A stretch of 64,000 nucleotides of DNA from Butyricimonas paravirosa (GTDB lineage Bacteria; Bacteroidota; Bacteroidia; Bacteroidales; Marinifilaceae), in the NCBI RefSeq assembly GCF_032878955.1, contig NZ_CP043839.1, forward strand, positions 3,658,001 to 3,722,000, in the 5' to 3' direction. The position numbers and the translations under genes were made by a program. Positions 25,264 to 35,086 of this stretch are shown piece by piece (the first letter of the stretch is position 1; each line of letters starts with the position of its first letter). Under the pieces are notes generated by a model. That model saw only the letters and a list, made by a program, of their open reading frames with translations. It searched no databases and was not told the origin of the DNA.

Positions 25264-26832
25264 TTAAAGGTTAATACCGTTGCGTGGGGCGGGGGCCAAT
25301 GGGTTTTGTTCTAGTAAATTATTCAATTCCAAAGCATCGGGAGGTAATGGAATCGTGTATCCGGGATCATGTTCTTTGAGCGTGTAAACGAGCGTTGATT
25401 GCGCATCCGGGTACCATGTGTGTTGAATTTGTGGCATTCCCCAACGGCGTAAATCAAACCAGCGATGATCCTCAAAGCAGAGTTCTCGGCGTCGTTCGTT
25501 ATGTATAAATGTAATTAATTTCTCGGGGTCCGTGATATTCTCGTTTTGATAATTTAAAGGAAACCGGAATCTTCTAAATTCATTTAGTGTATTTAGGGCT
25601 TCTTGTCCGGCATTCGCTACTCCGGCTTTGTAAAGCATGGCTTTTGCCTCGCAGAAATTCAAGTAAGCTTCCGACAATCGAAGACTTCTACCAAAAGCAT
25701 CATTCGTTGCAACCGGTTGATAATATGCCTTAGAACTTACGTTTATTTTCCCGAAAGCTGAGGGCATTGCTTCAAGCTCGTTATCTTCATTGATAATTTG
25801 AAATTTACTACGAATGACATAACGTTCTTTACGCAGGTCGTTTTCTGTTTCGTCAAAATAATTCATGAGTTCTTTCGAGGCTCTAAAAAACGGATGGTCA
25901 TTTGTTGAGACACTTACGTTGTAAACATATTTAGTTACATCTGTAATATTTCCGTATACCCAAATAACTTCGCTCGATGTCGTGTAAGAGTGATAGTTTA
26001 TGTAAGAGGGGATACTAGGGTCTTCTTCTGAGTATGTTTTGATTGTGTTCAAATCCAATAAATGAAAATTCCCGTTTGTAATGACATGATTTGCGTAGGT
26101 TGCGGCTTTTTCCCATTCTTCCATGTATAAATAAGCTCTGGAAAGAAGGAGATGAACCATGGGAAGGCTGGTTCTTTTGTTGGGTTGCCATTGTTGAGCG
26201 CTCGGCAAGGTCTTGTATAAGCGTTCGGCTTCTAGAAGATCTTTTATAATTTGAACATACACTTCTTCTACGGTGTTTCTCTTCAGTTCGGATTCCTCAA
26301 TACCACTATTTAACTTCAATGGAACACCTAGCGCTGTCTTATCGTAGTTGTAAGGGGCTCCGAATATGTTGATTAAATTGAAATAAAGGAATCCGCGAAG
26401 AGCTAAAGCTTGGGCTTTTACAGAATTGATAGCATTCTTGTCATCGTTTATATCATCAACATAGTCCAGAATAGCATTTGCTCCTAATATCAAGGCATAA
26501 TAAGAGCTATAAAGGTTTGTGTATTTCTCCCCGGCAGTACCCATAATGTCATACATATTGGATTGCCAAGTGTAAGGAGCATACCATCTGTTTGCATCTG
26601 AACCGACTTTCACTCCTTGATAAGGAGCTGGAGCGATATCGTCATCCAACAGATGGAGAAATACATTTAATTCTGTAATACCGTTACGTGGATAAGCTTC
26701 TCCAAGTAAAAGTTCACTTAAGGAGTTGGCGTCTTTGGGAACAAATTCACTCTTGGATTTGGGTTCGAGAAAATCTCCACAACTTCCAAGAATTAGACTT
26801 ACAATGCAAAGAAATATAATTCGTTGTTTCAT
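25264..26832 (-). CDS. RagB/SusD family outer-membrane lipoprotein
   Basis: A 522-residue SusD-type surface lipoprotein (lipobox LGSC, Cys17, followed by GDFLEPKSKSEFVP). TPR-like helices include AYLYMEEWEKAATYANHVI. The C-terminal half has the family signature LITFIHNERRRELCFEDHRW and the ending NLLEQNPLAP. It caps the SusC barrel encoded 10 bp upstream. The gene order SusC, SusD, metallopeptidase-like lipoprotein, TlpA, thioredoxin suggests a peptide or protein-derived nutrient rather than a glycan, because no glycosidase is nearby. That is an inference. Confidence 0.95.
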   Translation of the reverse strand: MKQRIIFLCIVSLILGSCGDFLEPKSKSEFVPKDANSLSELLLGEAYPRNGITELNVFLHLLDDDIAPAPYQGVKVGSDANRWYAPYTWQSNMYDIMGTAGEKYTNLYSSYYALILGANAILDYVDDINDDKNAINSVKAQALALRGFLYFNLINIFGAPYNYDKTALGVPLKLNSGIEESELKRNTVEEVYVQIIKDLLEAERLYKTLPSAQQWQPNKRTSLPMVHLLLSRAYLYMEEWEKAATYANHVITNGNFHLLDLNTIKTYSEEDPSIPSYINYHSYTTSSEVIWVYGNITDVTKYVYNVSVSTNDHPFFRASKELMNYFDETENDLRKERYVIRSKFQIINEDNELEAMPSAFGKINVSSKAYYQPVATNDAFGRSLRLSEAYLNFCEAKAMLYKAGVANAGQEALNTLNEFRRFRFPLNYQNENITDPEKLITFIHNERRRELCFEDHRWFDLRRWGMPQIQHTWYPDAQSTLVYTLKEHDPGYTIPLPPDALELNNLLEQNPLAPAPRNGINL

Positions 26833-26842
26833 AATGTTATCT

Positions 26843-29800
26843 TTAAAATCCTACACTTAAACCACAAGAAAAGATCTTGGGCATGACACTATCTCCTAAC
26901 TCCGGGTCGAATCCATTGAAACGATTACTGCCAATGACGAATGGATTATTGAGGTTTGCACTAATCGAACAATTGGTGGCTCCGAATTTAGAGCATATCC
27001 GGGGTGGCATATTCCACGATACTGAAATTTGATTACATCGTAAAAAAGAGGCATTAACAACCATTGCATCGGAATTTGCCCACATGGAGTAAATGGAATT
27101 GGATTGTGTTCCGTCAGGAAGTTGTATGTTATATACGTCTTCGACGGAAGTGTATAAAGCCGGGTAAATCGTGTGTTTTTCATCGCCGGGTTTTTGCCAC
27201 CGTTTTAGCAGGTCTTTCGACAGGTTATGGTAAGGGGCCGGAAGTTTCCCGTAGTTGAAATTTGCATAAGGATTCGGAAGGCGTTTCTTGGCACCGAGTA
27301 ACACGGAAAAATCGACACCTAATGACAGGCTCTTGTAGCGTACACGTGTGTTGACTCCACCCGTGAAGTAAGGGGCCTTTTGACCGGAATATACCAGAAA
27401 CGTGGTAGGATCAATATCGGGATCTATTTCATCGAAACCAATCCGGTTGAAGGTTGGATAACCTGTTTGCGGGTCAAGTCCGGCAAAAGAATACGACCAG
27501 AAGGCACTTAGTGGATATCCTTTCTTTAATAAACGGTCACTACTGCCGGTAAGGAAATTATCTTTCGTCAGTTTATCTGCTTTTATCCGGACATCATCGT
27601 TTTGAGCTTTATTCCAGTTTTTGGATGCGTTGATACCGATGGTCCATGCGAAATCTTTTCTTTTGTAAGGGGTTAAATTTATAGAGTATTCAATCCCGTG
27701 ATTATGGATCCGACCTCCGTTTAATTTCATGGTTGCCATACCGTATTCTTGTGCAATATCCTGGTTGATAATGGCATTTGAGCGTCGTCCATAATATTCG
27801 AAACTCATGGTGATACCATTAAACAATTGCATGTCTAACCCTAAGTTCCAAGTTTTTGTGCGTTCCCATTTTAACAGGGGGTTGGGCAAACTGGATATGG
27901 TCAAGTAATATTCGTCATAACCTCCTATAATTCCCCGGTACTGGGCAATGAGATCAGGGCTTACGGAATTTACAACATTTCCTTGAATCCCGTAGGTCGC
28001 ACGTAAATTCAGTTGGTTGAGCCATGGCAGGTAGTTTTTTATAAATTCCTCCTCGGCAATTCTCCAAGATATACCGAAGGAATATGTCGGGTCAAATTGG
28101 TTGTTGGCATCTTGCCCGAATCTATTAGATGCGTCTGACCTTATGTTGGCATTGAATACGTAGCGATCTTTTAAAGAATAGGCTAACGTAGCAAAAAATG
28201 ACACGAAATTATTGGTAATACTTGTGTTTGCCCATCCTCCTTGGTAGAGTTTATCCAGCACACCCCAGGAAATAGGGACGACTCCGCCAACGGGAACAAT
28301 TTCTGTCGGCTTGGAGGGAGAGACTAATATCTCGCCTCGTTCGGGAACGTATCCCCAAACCGTATTTGTGTTATTTTTGTTTGCTTCTGAACGGATTTCC
28401 ATTCCGGCCATTGCGTTGATCCGGTGGAATTCGTGAATGGTTTTGGAGAACACGATTTTGTGTTGCATATTGTACGAGGTATTGTTTGTCTCGTTTGTGG
28501 CCAGTTCACCTCCGAATGGTAATAACGCTGCTTTGAATTTGGCGGAACCGGATGACTCTGAGCCATAAGCATAACCTCGATAGTTGCGTTCAATGTAGGA
28601 TGTTTTCTCTCCTGCAAATGATTCCGAATTATTCAGGTTGAAAGCAATACTTCCCACGAATTGGTATTGAAGCCAGGTAACAATATTCCAATTCACGTTA
28701 AGTGACATATTTACGTTTTTTGCTTTATTTTTAGAGTAACTGTTTTCCATCTCGTTCAAGATGTTGTAACCGTATTCAAGTTGTCCGGTTCTATTTAGTT
28801 TGTACTCGTAGTATTGTTTATAAGATACCCGATCTCCGTTTTCATCAACAAAAGGAATTGCCCGGCTGGTTTGTTTTGCGTAAGTTTCAGGACTAACTCC
28901 CGGTCCATATCCTTTCCTGTCAGTAAATGAATTACTTAGATTGAAATTAACAGAAAGAGATTCCAGTAGTTGGGCGTTGACATTCAATCGAGCGTTAAAC
29001 TGTGTCATGTCATCACCTTTTTGCGTTCCGTGGCTTGAAGAGTAGCCAAAAGAAGCATTGTATGTCACTTTCTGGGAACCTCCGGTAATGCTTAAGTTAT
29101 GAGAATGACTGACAGAATTTCGACACAGGATGTCAAACCAATCAGTGTTACACGTTTCCAAGTATTCCATCTGTTTCATGAAATTTTCTTCGCTGATTTG
29201 GCGATTATTGTACATGGCCATTAACCCTTCATAGGTATATATTTGAGGAAGAGGATCGCTCTGGTACCTGATTCCGGCGTCATAAGCTTCTTTACTGAAT
29301 TGAATCCTTTCTTTGGAGTTCATGAAGTTGAACATCCCGTAGTTGGGACGGGCTCTAAATGATAAATTCGTTGAATAACGAATGCTTGTTCTCTCTGCGC
29401 TCCCTTTCTTCGTGGTAATCACGATGACCCCGTTGGAAGCTTTTGAACCGTAAATAGCCGTTGCGGATGCGTCTTTTAAAACAGTGATTGTTTCAATGTC
29501 AGCAGGATTTAACCATGATATCTGGTTCCCGATCAAGTTTTTCATATCTTCCGTTACAGCGGAGCTGGCATCAATGGGGAGTGGGTCTGGCTGGATGATA
29601 CCGTCAACGACCCATAGCGGATCCGTGTTTCCGAAAATAGTGGAAGTTCCGCGGATCGTGATTTTAGGTGAACTACCTATACGAGAAGAAGAATTGACGA
29701 CAACCATTCCTGGAATCTTCCCTTGTAACATTTGGTCGATAGAATTGTATGCCGGCATCATAATATCTGCGGCTTTTACTGTCGTGTAAGAACCCACCAT

Positions 29801-30433
29801 GTCCCGGCGATTGATGCTTTGATAACCTGTCACCACGACTTCATCCAGTTGGGCCTCTTCTGGCTCCAGGATTATCGTCACGGGTTTCCCGGCCATGCAG
29901 GAGACCTCTTTCGTTTGCATACCCACGAACGAGAAAATAAGAGTTTGTTCTTTTTGTTCATTTAACGTGATCGTGAAATTTCCGTTTACGTCTGTTGCCA
30001 CGCCCGATTTTGTTCCTTTAATAATTACCGTTACCCCGGGGAGCGGGTTGCCGGCTTGATCGACGACTTTGCCGGTGATCGTGTGTGTCGAAGTCGTGGG
30101 AGATGTTTCTTCCGTCTCTTTCACGACAACCACCCCTTCCACCATCGAATAGGTTAAACCGAAGTGTTTCAGTACGGTTGCAATAGCTTCGTTTACAGGT
30201 ACATTTTTCAGAACGAGGTCTTTACATCTTTTATCTTTTACTTTTTCCAAGTTGTAAAGAAATTTTACCCCGGTTTGTTGCCGAAAAGAATTGATCGCTT
30301 CGACAAAAGAAACTTCTTTGTAGTTCATGTTTACCGCTTTGCCTTGTGCTTTTAAGTTCGTATGACACGTAAGCAAAACAAATAAAAACAGAAAGCTTGC
30401 AAGAACCTGCATGATTCTTCCTTTTTTTTTCAT
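26843..30433 (-). CDS. SusC/RagA family TonB-linked outer-membrane protein with STN domain
   Basis: A 1196-residue TonB-dependent transporter. After the signal peptide (about 1-30) comes a Secretin/TonB N-terminal (STN) domain at about 33-107, which in FecA-like systems contacts FecR to start trans-envelope signalling. A carboxypeptidase-regulatory-like beta domain follows (about 117-195), then the TonB-box/plug start DEVVVTGYQSINRRDMVGSY and the plug with VLKDASATAIYGSKASNGVI. The 22-strand barrel runs to the terminal SCGLSVGF. The STN domain fits the adjacent fecR and ECF sigma genes. It is transcribed directly before susD. Confidence 0.96.
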   Translation of the reverse strand: MKKKGRIMQVLASFLFLFVLLTCHTNLKAQGKAVNMNYKEVSFVEAINSFRQQTGVKFLYNLEKVKDKRCKDLVLKNVPVNEAIATVLKHFGLTYSMVEGVVVVKETEETSPTTSTHTITGKVVDQAGNPLPGVTVIIKGTKSGVATDVNGNFTITLNEQKEQTLIFSFVGMQTKEVSCMAGKPVTIILEPEEAQLDEVVVTGYQSINRRDMVGSYTTVKAADIMMPAYNSIDQMLQGKIPGMVVVNSSSRIGSSPKITIRGTSTIFGNTDPLWVVDGIIQPDPLPIDASSAVTEDMKNLIGNQISWLNPADIETITVLKDASATAIYGSKASNGVIVITTKKGSAERTSIRYSTNLSFRARPNYGMFNFMNSKERIQFSKEAYDAGIRYQSDPLPQIYTYEGLMAMYNNRQISEENFMKQMEYLETCNTDWFDILCRNSVSHSHNLSITGGSQKVTYNASFGYSSSHGTQKGDDMTQFNARLNVNAQLLESLSVNFNLSNSFTDRKGYGPGVSPETYAKQTSRAIPFVDENGDRVSYKQYYEYKLNRTGQLEYGYNILNEMENSYSKNKAKNVNMSLNVNWNIVTWLQYQFVGSIAFNLNNSESFAGEKTSYIERNYRGYAYGSESSGSAKFKAALLPFGGELATNETNNTSYNMQHKIVFSKTIHEFHRINAMAGMEIRSEANKNNTNTVWGYVPERGEILVSPSKPTEIVPVGGVVPISWGVLDKLYQGGWANTSITNNFVSFFATLAYSLKDRYVFNANIRSDASNRFGQDANNQFDPTYSFGISWRIAEEEFIKNYLPWLNQLNLRATYGIQGNVVNSVSPDLIAQYRGIIGGYDEYYLTISSLPNPLLKWERTKTWNLGLDMQLFNGITMSFEYYGRRSNAIINQDIAQEYGMATMKLNGGRIHNHGIEYSINLTPYKRKDFAWTIGINASKNWNKAQNDDVRIKADKLTKDNFLTGSSDRLLKKGYPLSAFWSYSFAGLDPQTGYPTFNRIGFDEIDPDIDPTTFLVYSGQKAPYFTGGVNTRVRYKSLSLGVDFSVLLGAKKRLPNPYANFNYGKLPAPYHNLSKDLLKRWQKPGDEKHTIYPALYTSVEDVYNIQLPDGTQSNSIYSMWANSDAMVVNASFLRCNQISVSWNMPPRICSKFGATNCSISANLNNPFVIGSNRFNGFDPELGDSVMPKIFSCGLSVGF

Positions 30434-30468
30434 AATTTTGAGACGTTTAGTTATATAAATTAAACCAT

Positions 30469-30508
30469 ATCAAACCGGATTTTAGTTGGTGCTTGGTCCG
30501 GTTTGTTT
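30469..30508. other. Hairpin between fecR and susC
   Basis: CAAACCGGA is mirrored by TCCGGTTTG across a loop of about 20 nt. A T-run follows only on the plus strand, so on the operon's own strand it is not a canonical terminator. It could partly attenuate, or mark the boundary between the regulator genes and the susC transcript. Confidence 0.35.
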
Positions 30509-30510
30509 TT

Positions 30511-31644
30511 TTATAAACCTACTGTTAAAGTATTCCCTTTTAATGTTAGTTTTACATCAGCACTTTTTTCGAACATCTCGATGAAAGTTATAATATCCTT
30601 GAAACGACTGAGGTCGCCCGAAAAATGCAAATCTTTTACCTCTTCATTCGTGTAGAAAATGTGAATATCGTACCATCTGGACAATTGTTCCAGAATATCT
30701 TCCATCCTCATTTCCTCAAACAAGAACATACCGTCTTTCCAGCAGGTGAAGTACTTGGTGTCCACCGTTCTTAACTTACTTTCTCCGTTCCCGTTGACCG
30801 ATAATTGTTGATCGGGAGCAAGGATAATGCTTTTACCATCCGGTAGATCACAAGATACTTTTCCTTGTACTAACGTGGTCACGAGTTTCTCTTTCTCCGG
30901 ATAATTGCACACGTTAAATTGAGTACCGAGAACCGTGATGTTTCCTAGGGACGTCTTCACGATAAAAGGTTTGCCTTCTTGTTTTGTAACTTCAAAAAAA
31001 GCCTCTCCTGCCACGGAAACTTCTCTCGTGTTACCCGTGAATTGGATCGGATACCTTAATTCAGAATCGGCATTCAGCCACACTTTTGTCCCGTCTGCCA
31101 ACACTAACGAGTATTCCCCTCCCCGGGGAACAACCAACGTGTTATAGAGGGGTGCCGTTTGCTGTTGAGCCTGTTCGGTATCATACCGTAGTCCCATGGA
31201 ATCGATATGAATGTTAATCCCGTTTTGTTCGTCGATTTTCACGGAGTCTCCTTTCAATTCAATTTCCAGACCATCATGTTTAATCAAGAAAGCTTTACGT
31301 GTTCCCGGATGTACTTCGGTAAGAAAGAGTTCATCTGGGGTAGGTGTCGATTCGGGAAGTTGCTGGAAATACAGGAATGTCCCTGTTCCGATTAGGATAA
31401 TAATGGCGGCTGCAATTTTTAATAAGCCGGGTGACACCCATCTTTTTCTTGGTTGAACAACTTGCTGGTAGGCCTTTAGGTAATTGAAGCGTTGTTGTTC
31501 CCGAAGTTTTTTGGAAACGTAACCCTTCTCTTGCAGTTTATCTGCAAGTTGTTTTAGCATATTGTCATCGATAGGTTCTTCCGTGTGTTCTGTGATCTTT
31601 TTTAATAGCCACTCGGTCTTATCTGATAATGCATTCCATTTCAT
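30511..31644 (-). CDS. FecR family anti-sigma/transmembrane sensor
   Basis: A 377-residue inner-membrane regulator. Residues 1-70 are cytosolic and would hold the ECF sigma factor. A transmembrane helix lies at about 76-92 (IAAAIIILIGTGTFLYF). The periplasmic FecR domain has the signature VPRGGEYSLVLADGTKVWLNADSELRYP, quoted here only as its flanks VPRGGEYSLV and LNADSELRYP, and the C-terminal DUF4974-like part starts near HFSGDLSRFKDI. It would receive the signal from the STN domain of the SusC transporter. Gene order sigma, fecR, susC is the standard Bacteroidota arrangement. Confidence 0.93.
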   Translation of the reverse strand: MKWNALSDKTEWLLKKITEHTEEPIDDNMLKQLADKLQEKGYVSKKLREQQRFNYLKAYQQVVQPRKRWVSPGLLKIAAAIIILIGTGTFLYFQQLPESTPTPDELFLTEVHPGTRKAFLIKHDGLEIELKGDSVKIDEQNGINIHIDSMGLRYDTEQAQQQTAPLYNTLVVPRGGEYSLVLADGTKVWLNADSELRYPIQFTGNTREVSVAGEAFFEVTKQEGKPFIVKTSLGNITVLGTQFNVCNYPEKEKLVTTLVQGKVSCDLPDGKSIILAPDQQLSVNGNGESKLRTVDTKYFTCWKDGMFLFEEMRMEDILEQLSRWYDIHIFYTNEEVKDLHFSGDLSRFKDIITFIEMFEKSADVKLTLKGNTLTVGL

Positions 31645-31720
31645 CGGATTCGATTTTTATGCGTTATTTTATCTATAAATCCGAAAGTGCTATATGCGGG
31701 TGACAGCTAGAGTAATTTTT

Positions 31721-32287
31721 TTACTTTAATATTTCCAGAATGTATATGAGAAGTAAACTTTGTTTTAAATTTTCTTTGAGAAACACGTAGGCTCTTTTCT
31801 TTTGCGTTTTTACCGTGTTGATGCTGATATTCAGTTGATCGGCAATCTCTTGCACGGTCAACCCGTCAATACTCAATAGCAAGATGTTTTTACGTTGTTC
31901 CGGTAATTGATCAATGACCACGTGTAATTTGCGAATAAGCTCTTCTTCGACGGCTTGGTAGAAATCAACATCTTCAACATCGTCTTGTTCTTTGCTCCAT
32001 CTTTGTAATCTTTGATTATCGACATTCTTATCCCGGAGATATTTTAAAGCGTTATTGTGTACCGAACGGTATAGATAAACCGAGAGGGCTTTCATCTCTT
32101 GGAAATGGAGCGAAGAATTCCAGATGGAGATAAAGCATTCTTGAACGATGTCTTCCGCCACGGTTTCATCTACAACAATTTTGGTCGTGTAATTGCATAG
32201 AGTCCCGTAGAAATAGCGATATAGCTCTTTCCATGCATCAGATTCTTTCTGATTTATCCCTTTTAAGAATTTCTCTTGACTTGACAC
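31721..32287 (-). CDS. ECF-type RNA polymerase sigma-70 factor
   Basis: A 188-residue extracytoplasmic-function sigma factor. Region 2 includes AEDIVQECFISIWNSS; region 4 includes LPEQRKNILLLSIDGLTVQEIADQLNIS, cited by its ends LPEQRKNILL and EIADQLNIS, the helix-turn-helix. The start is GTG at 32287; the next in-frame Met is well inside region 2. It would be released by the FecR protein encoded 76 bp downstream and would direct transcription of the susCD genes. It follows a redoxin gene that ends in its own terminator. Confidence 0.93.
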   Translation of the reverse strand: MSSQEKFLKGINQKESDAWKELYRYFYGTLCNYTTKIVVDETVAEDIVQECFISIWNSSLHFQEMKALSVYLYRSVHNNALKYLRDKNVDNQRLQRWSKEQDDVEDVDFYQAVEEELIRKLHVVIDQLPEQRKNILLLSIDGLTVQEIADQLNISINTVKTQKKRAYVFLKENLKQSLLLIYILEILK

Positions 32288-32335
32288 GGTGTGATTTCCA
32301 ATTGTTTTTGCAAATAAACAAAAACTTATTGAAAT

Positions 32336-32371
32336 AAAAAAGTTGCGGCCCCATGCACGGGCCGCAAAAGT
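32336..32371 (-). terminator. Intrinsic terminator after the redoxin gene
   Basis: On the minus strand, TTGCGGCCCGTGC pairs with GCATGGGGCCGCAA and is followed by six T. It begins at the redoxin stop codon, so the sigma factor gene probably has its own promoter. Confidence 0.85.
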
Positions 32372-33742
32372 CTAATCTTGGATGGTCTCTTTGATAAAAT
32401 CTTCCATGTTGGAAGACTGGAGAGGAGCTTGTAATTCTATGATCTTTCCAGCGGGATCAATGAAAATAAATTGAACCATGCTGGCAGCACTGTAATGACA
32501 TTTCTGTAAAAAATGTTTATCGAATCCCGCGTAAAGATGAGTCCCGACTTGTACTTCCTCGTTTTGTATGGTTTGGACCCAGTTGTCTTTTTTATTCTCA
32601 ATAGACAAGTTAACCAAAACGATGTTTTTCTTTTTAAATAGAGGTTGTAGTTTTTTCAACTCGGCAAATTGTTGTATTGCGGGACTGACACATGGCCACA
32701 AATAGAGGCAAACATATTTGCCCTTGAAGTCTTTAAGGGAGAATTCTTTATCTGAAATATCAACGGCTTTAAAATCCGGAGCAGGTTGTCCGGGGGAAAC
32801 TGCGGCCCAACTATCATACGTCTGCTGGTATTGGGCAAGTAGTTCTTTGTCTGTCACGTGTTTCCGGTAGAAAGCATCCAGTTCCGTACTTTTCTGAATT
32901 CCGGCATCCTTGATATAATTGTTGGCAATAATGGTGAGTAAATTCTGTTTAACTTGTTCATCTTTGGTGTTATTGTTGATGTACTCCATTTGTTTCATGG
33001 CTTTTTCGTAGGGAGTACGAATAGGCGTCTTACGACTCATGATGAATGTGGGAACTTCGGTCATGAGAGTGCGATATTGTGATAGGCACAATGAATTTAG
33101 GTCTTCTTCCAACCAAGCTTTAAGCTCGTTGTAATAATCATCTCCCGGGGTATATTCAATCTTTGCCATATAGGGGTGCATCCGGGGATAGTCAAGTAAT
33201 GACAAGCCCAGCATGTATTTAATCCGATTCTTTTCGAGTTTCACGAATTTACTGCTTTCCTTTGTCAAGGCTGGTGTCAGGCTGTCTAACAATTGTTGAT
33301 TCTCCTTTACTTTCTCTTTCAGCAATTTCACAAAGTCTTTTATGTCTAAAGCGAAGTCCTTGTTTGCGGGCCATGATATTTTCACGTTCTTCAAGTAATC
33401 GGCAATGTTTTCTCGCACTCCCTCCATTTTTAGTGTTTTCTTCATGCTTTCTCCGTCAAAGGATAGTTGGATATGATCTCCTTTTTCGGCATAAATCGTC
33501 TTCTGCTCGGCAAAGCCGTTATGGAGAGTTAAGTAGATCGCATCCATATCTTCGATACGATATTCTGCATGTCCTTTGGCATCGAAATCCATACCAATCA
33601 TGGACTCTTTCAAGTAGGAAATGACAAAACCCATTTCCGGGATTTTCTCCACATCTACGGAGAGCGTGATGTTGTTTTGACTTTTTGCAGTATGAGTACA
33701 AGAGGTTAGTGCGATTAGAAAAATAATAAACTTACATTTCAT
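32372..33742 (-). CDS. Redoxin/TlpA-like lipoprotein with a single active-site cysteine
   Basis: A 456-residue predicted lipoprotein (lipobox LTSC, Cys15). Residues about 24-110 resemble the DUF4369 beta domain often fused to Bacteroidota redoxins. A helical middle covers 115-310. A C-terminal AhpC/TSA-TlpA domain begins SPGQPAPDFKAVDIS. Where TlpA proteins have WCxxC, this one reads LWPCVSPAI, leaving one cysteine (Cys351); another cysteine lies at 345. It may work as a monothiol or peroxiredoxin-like enzyme, or just bind. It lies upstream of the sigma/fecR/susCD genes and ends in a terminator. Confidence 0.82.
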   Translation of the reverse strand: MKCKFIIFLIALTSCTHTAKSQNNITLSVDVEKIPEMGFVISYLKESMIGMDFDAKGHAEYRIEDMDAIYLTLHNGFAEQKTIYAEKGDHIQLSFDGESMKKTLKMEGVRENIADYLKNVKISWPANKDFALDIKDFVKLLKEKVKENQQLLDSLTPALTKESSKFVKLEKNRIKYMLGLSLLDYPRMHPYMAKIEYTPGDDYYNELKAWLEEDLNSLCLSQYRTLMTEVPTFIMSRKTPIRTPYEKAMKQMEYINNNTKDEQVKQNLLTIIANNYIKDAGIQKSTELDAFYRKHVTDKELLAQYQQTYDSWAAVSPGQPAPDFKAVDISDKEFSLKDFKGKYVCLYLWPCVSPAIQQFAELKKLQPLFKKKNIVLVNLSIENKKDNWVQTIQNEEVQVGTHLYAGFDKHFLQKCHYSAASMVQFIFIDPAGKIIELQAPLQSSNMEDFIKETIQD

Positions 33743-33830
33743 GTTACAAGTTTTAAATTTACAATGATTTTACGATCACAGAACACGTTATTAAATCCGG
33801 AACGGGTGGTTGCGGGTGACAGTGTTTATA

Positions 33831-33877
33831 AAAAAAATGAAGACCGGCAAATAGTTATTGCTGGCCTTCATTTTTTA
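33831..33877 (-). terminator. Intrinsic terminator after asd
   Basis: On the minus strand, AATGAAGGCCAGCAATA pairs with TATTTGCCGGTCTTCATT and is followed by a long T-run. It lies about 20 bp after the asd stop. Confidence 0.88.
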
Positions 33878-33895
33878 TAATGAACTTACGGGTTC

Positions 33896-34885
33896 TTACA
33901 AAAGATCGTGTTTGTACAGGTATTCCGCTATCTGCACGGCGTTTGTGGCGGCACCTTTGCGTAGGTTATCGGAAACTACCCACAGATTGAGGCTGTTGGG
34001 TTGGGAGAAATCCCGGCGTAAGCGGCCCACGAAGACTTCGTCTTTCTCGTTGGCGGTGATGGCCATCGGGTAAAGGTTCTGGGCGGGATCGTCCTGCACG
34101 ATGATACCTTCTGAATGGGCGAGCAGGTCACGAAGTTCGTCAAGGTCGTAATCCTGTTTGAATTCGATGTTTACACTTTCGGAGTGTCCGCCCATAACGG
34201 GAACCCGTACGGCCGTGGCGGTTACTTTAATCGTGTCGTCATTTAATATTTTGCAGGTCTCGTTGACCAGTTTCATTTCTTCTTTCGTGTACCCGTTGTC
34301 AGTGAATGAGTCGCAATGCGGCAGACAATTCCGGTCGATTGGGTGAGCGTATGCTTTTTTCACCTCCCGGCCTTCCCGTTCGCCTTCGAGCTGGTTGATT
34401 CCTTTCAAACCGCTTCCGGTCACGGATTGGTACGTGGAAACGACGACTCGTTTGATCCCGTATTTTTTGTGAAGGGGTGCCAACGTAACGAGCATCTGTA
34501 TTGTTGAACAGTTCGGGTTTGCGATAATCTTATCTTCTTTGGTTAAGGTGTTTGCGTTGATTTCGGGGATCACCAATTTCTTCGTCGGGTCCATTCTCCA
34601 GGCTGACGAGTTGTCGACCACGGTAATTCCGGCTGCGGCGAATTGGGGTGCCCATTCCAGTGAGGTGTCTCCCCCGGCAGAGAAAATAGCGAGTTGAGGT
34701 TTCATGTTGATCGCGTCCCGCATACCCATGACCTTGTAGTTTTTCCCCTTGAAGGTAATTTCTTTGCCTACCGAACGCTCGCTGGCTACCGGTATTAACT
34801 CTGTTACCGGGAAGTTTCTTTCTTCCAGAACCTGCAACATTTTTCTTCCGACTAATCCTGTTGCTCCTACTACTGCTACTTTCAT
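33896..34885 (-). CDS. asd: Aspartate-semialdehyde dehydrogenase
   Basis: A 329-residue enzyme that reduces aspartyl-4-phosphate to aspartate semialdehyde, feeding lysine/diaminopimelate, threonine and methionine synthesis. The NADP-binding start is VAVVGATGLVGRKMLQVL. The catalytic cysteine is in ANPNCSTIQM, and the catalytic histidine region is RVPVMGGHSESVNIEF. Length and order of motifs are normal. A consensus promoter precedes it (34959-34989) and a strong terminator follows, so it is a single-gene unit. Confidence 0.97.
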   Translation of the reverse strand: MKVAVVGATGLVGRKMLQVLEERNFPVTELIPVASERSVGKEITFKGKNYKVMGMRDAINMKPQLAIFSAGGDTSLEWAPQFAAAGITVVDNSSAWRMDPTKKLVIPEINANTLTKEDKIIANPNCSTIQMLVTLAPLHKKYGIKRVVVSTYQSVTGSGLKGINQLEGEREGREVKKAYAHPIDRNCLPHCDSFTDNGYTKEEMKLVNETCKILNDDTIKVTATAVRVPVMGGHSESVNIEFKQDYDLDELRDLLAHSEGIIVQDDPAQNLYPMAITANEKDEVFVGRLRRDFSQPNSLNLWVVSDNLRKGAATNAVQIAEYLYKHDLL

Positions 34886-34958
34886 CGTGTATAATTTGAT
34901 TTAATGATTAGATTCCCTTTTCGGGAGTCTTTTTATGAGTTAGGTTATATTAACGCCT

Positions 34959-34989
34959 CAAAAGTAGTGAATAAGCATTGCTTGAACAA
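34959..34989 (-). promoter_or_regulatory. Bacteroidota-type promoter of asd
   Basis: On the minus strand, TTG (34989-34987), a 20-bp spacer and TACTTTTG (34966-34959) match the consensus. The leader would be about 70 nt. Confidence 0.7.
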
Positions 34990-35086
34990 TAGGGGAATGT
35001 TATTTTTTCAACAATCATACGGGATGTTAAATTCTTAACCCTTTTAATCATCTAGTCATAAAATCACTTAATCGGAAATCATAGAA

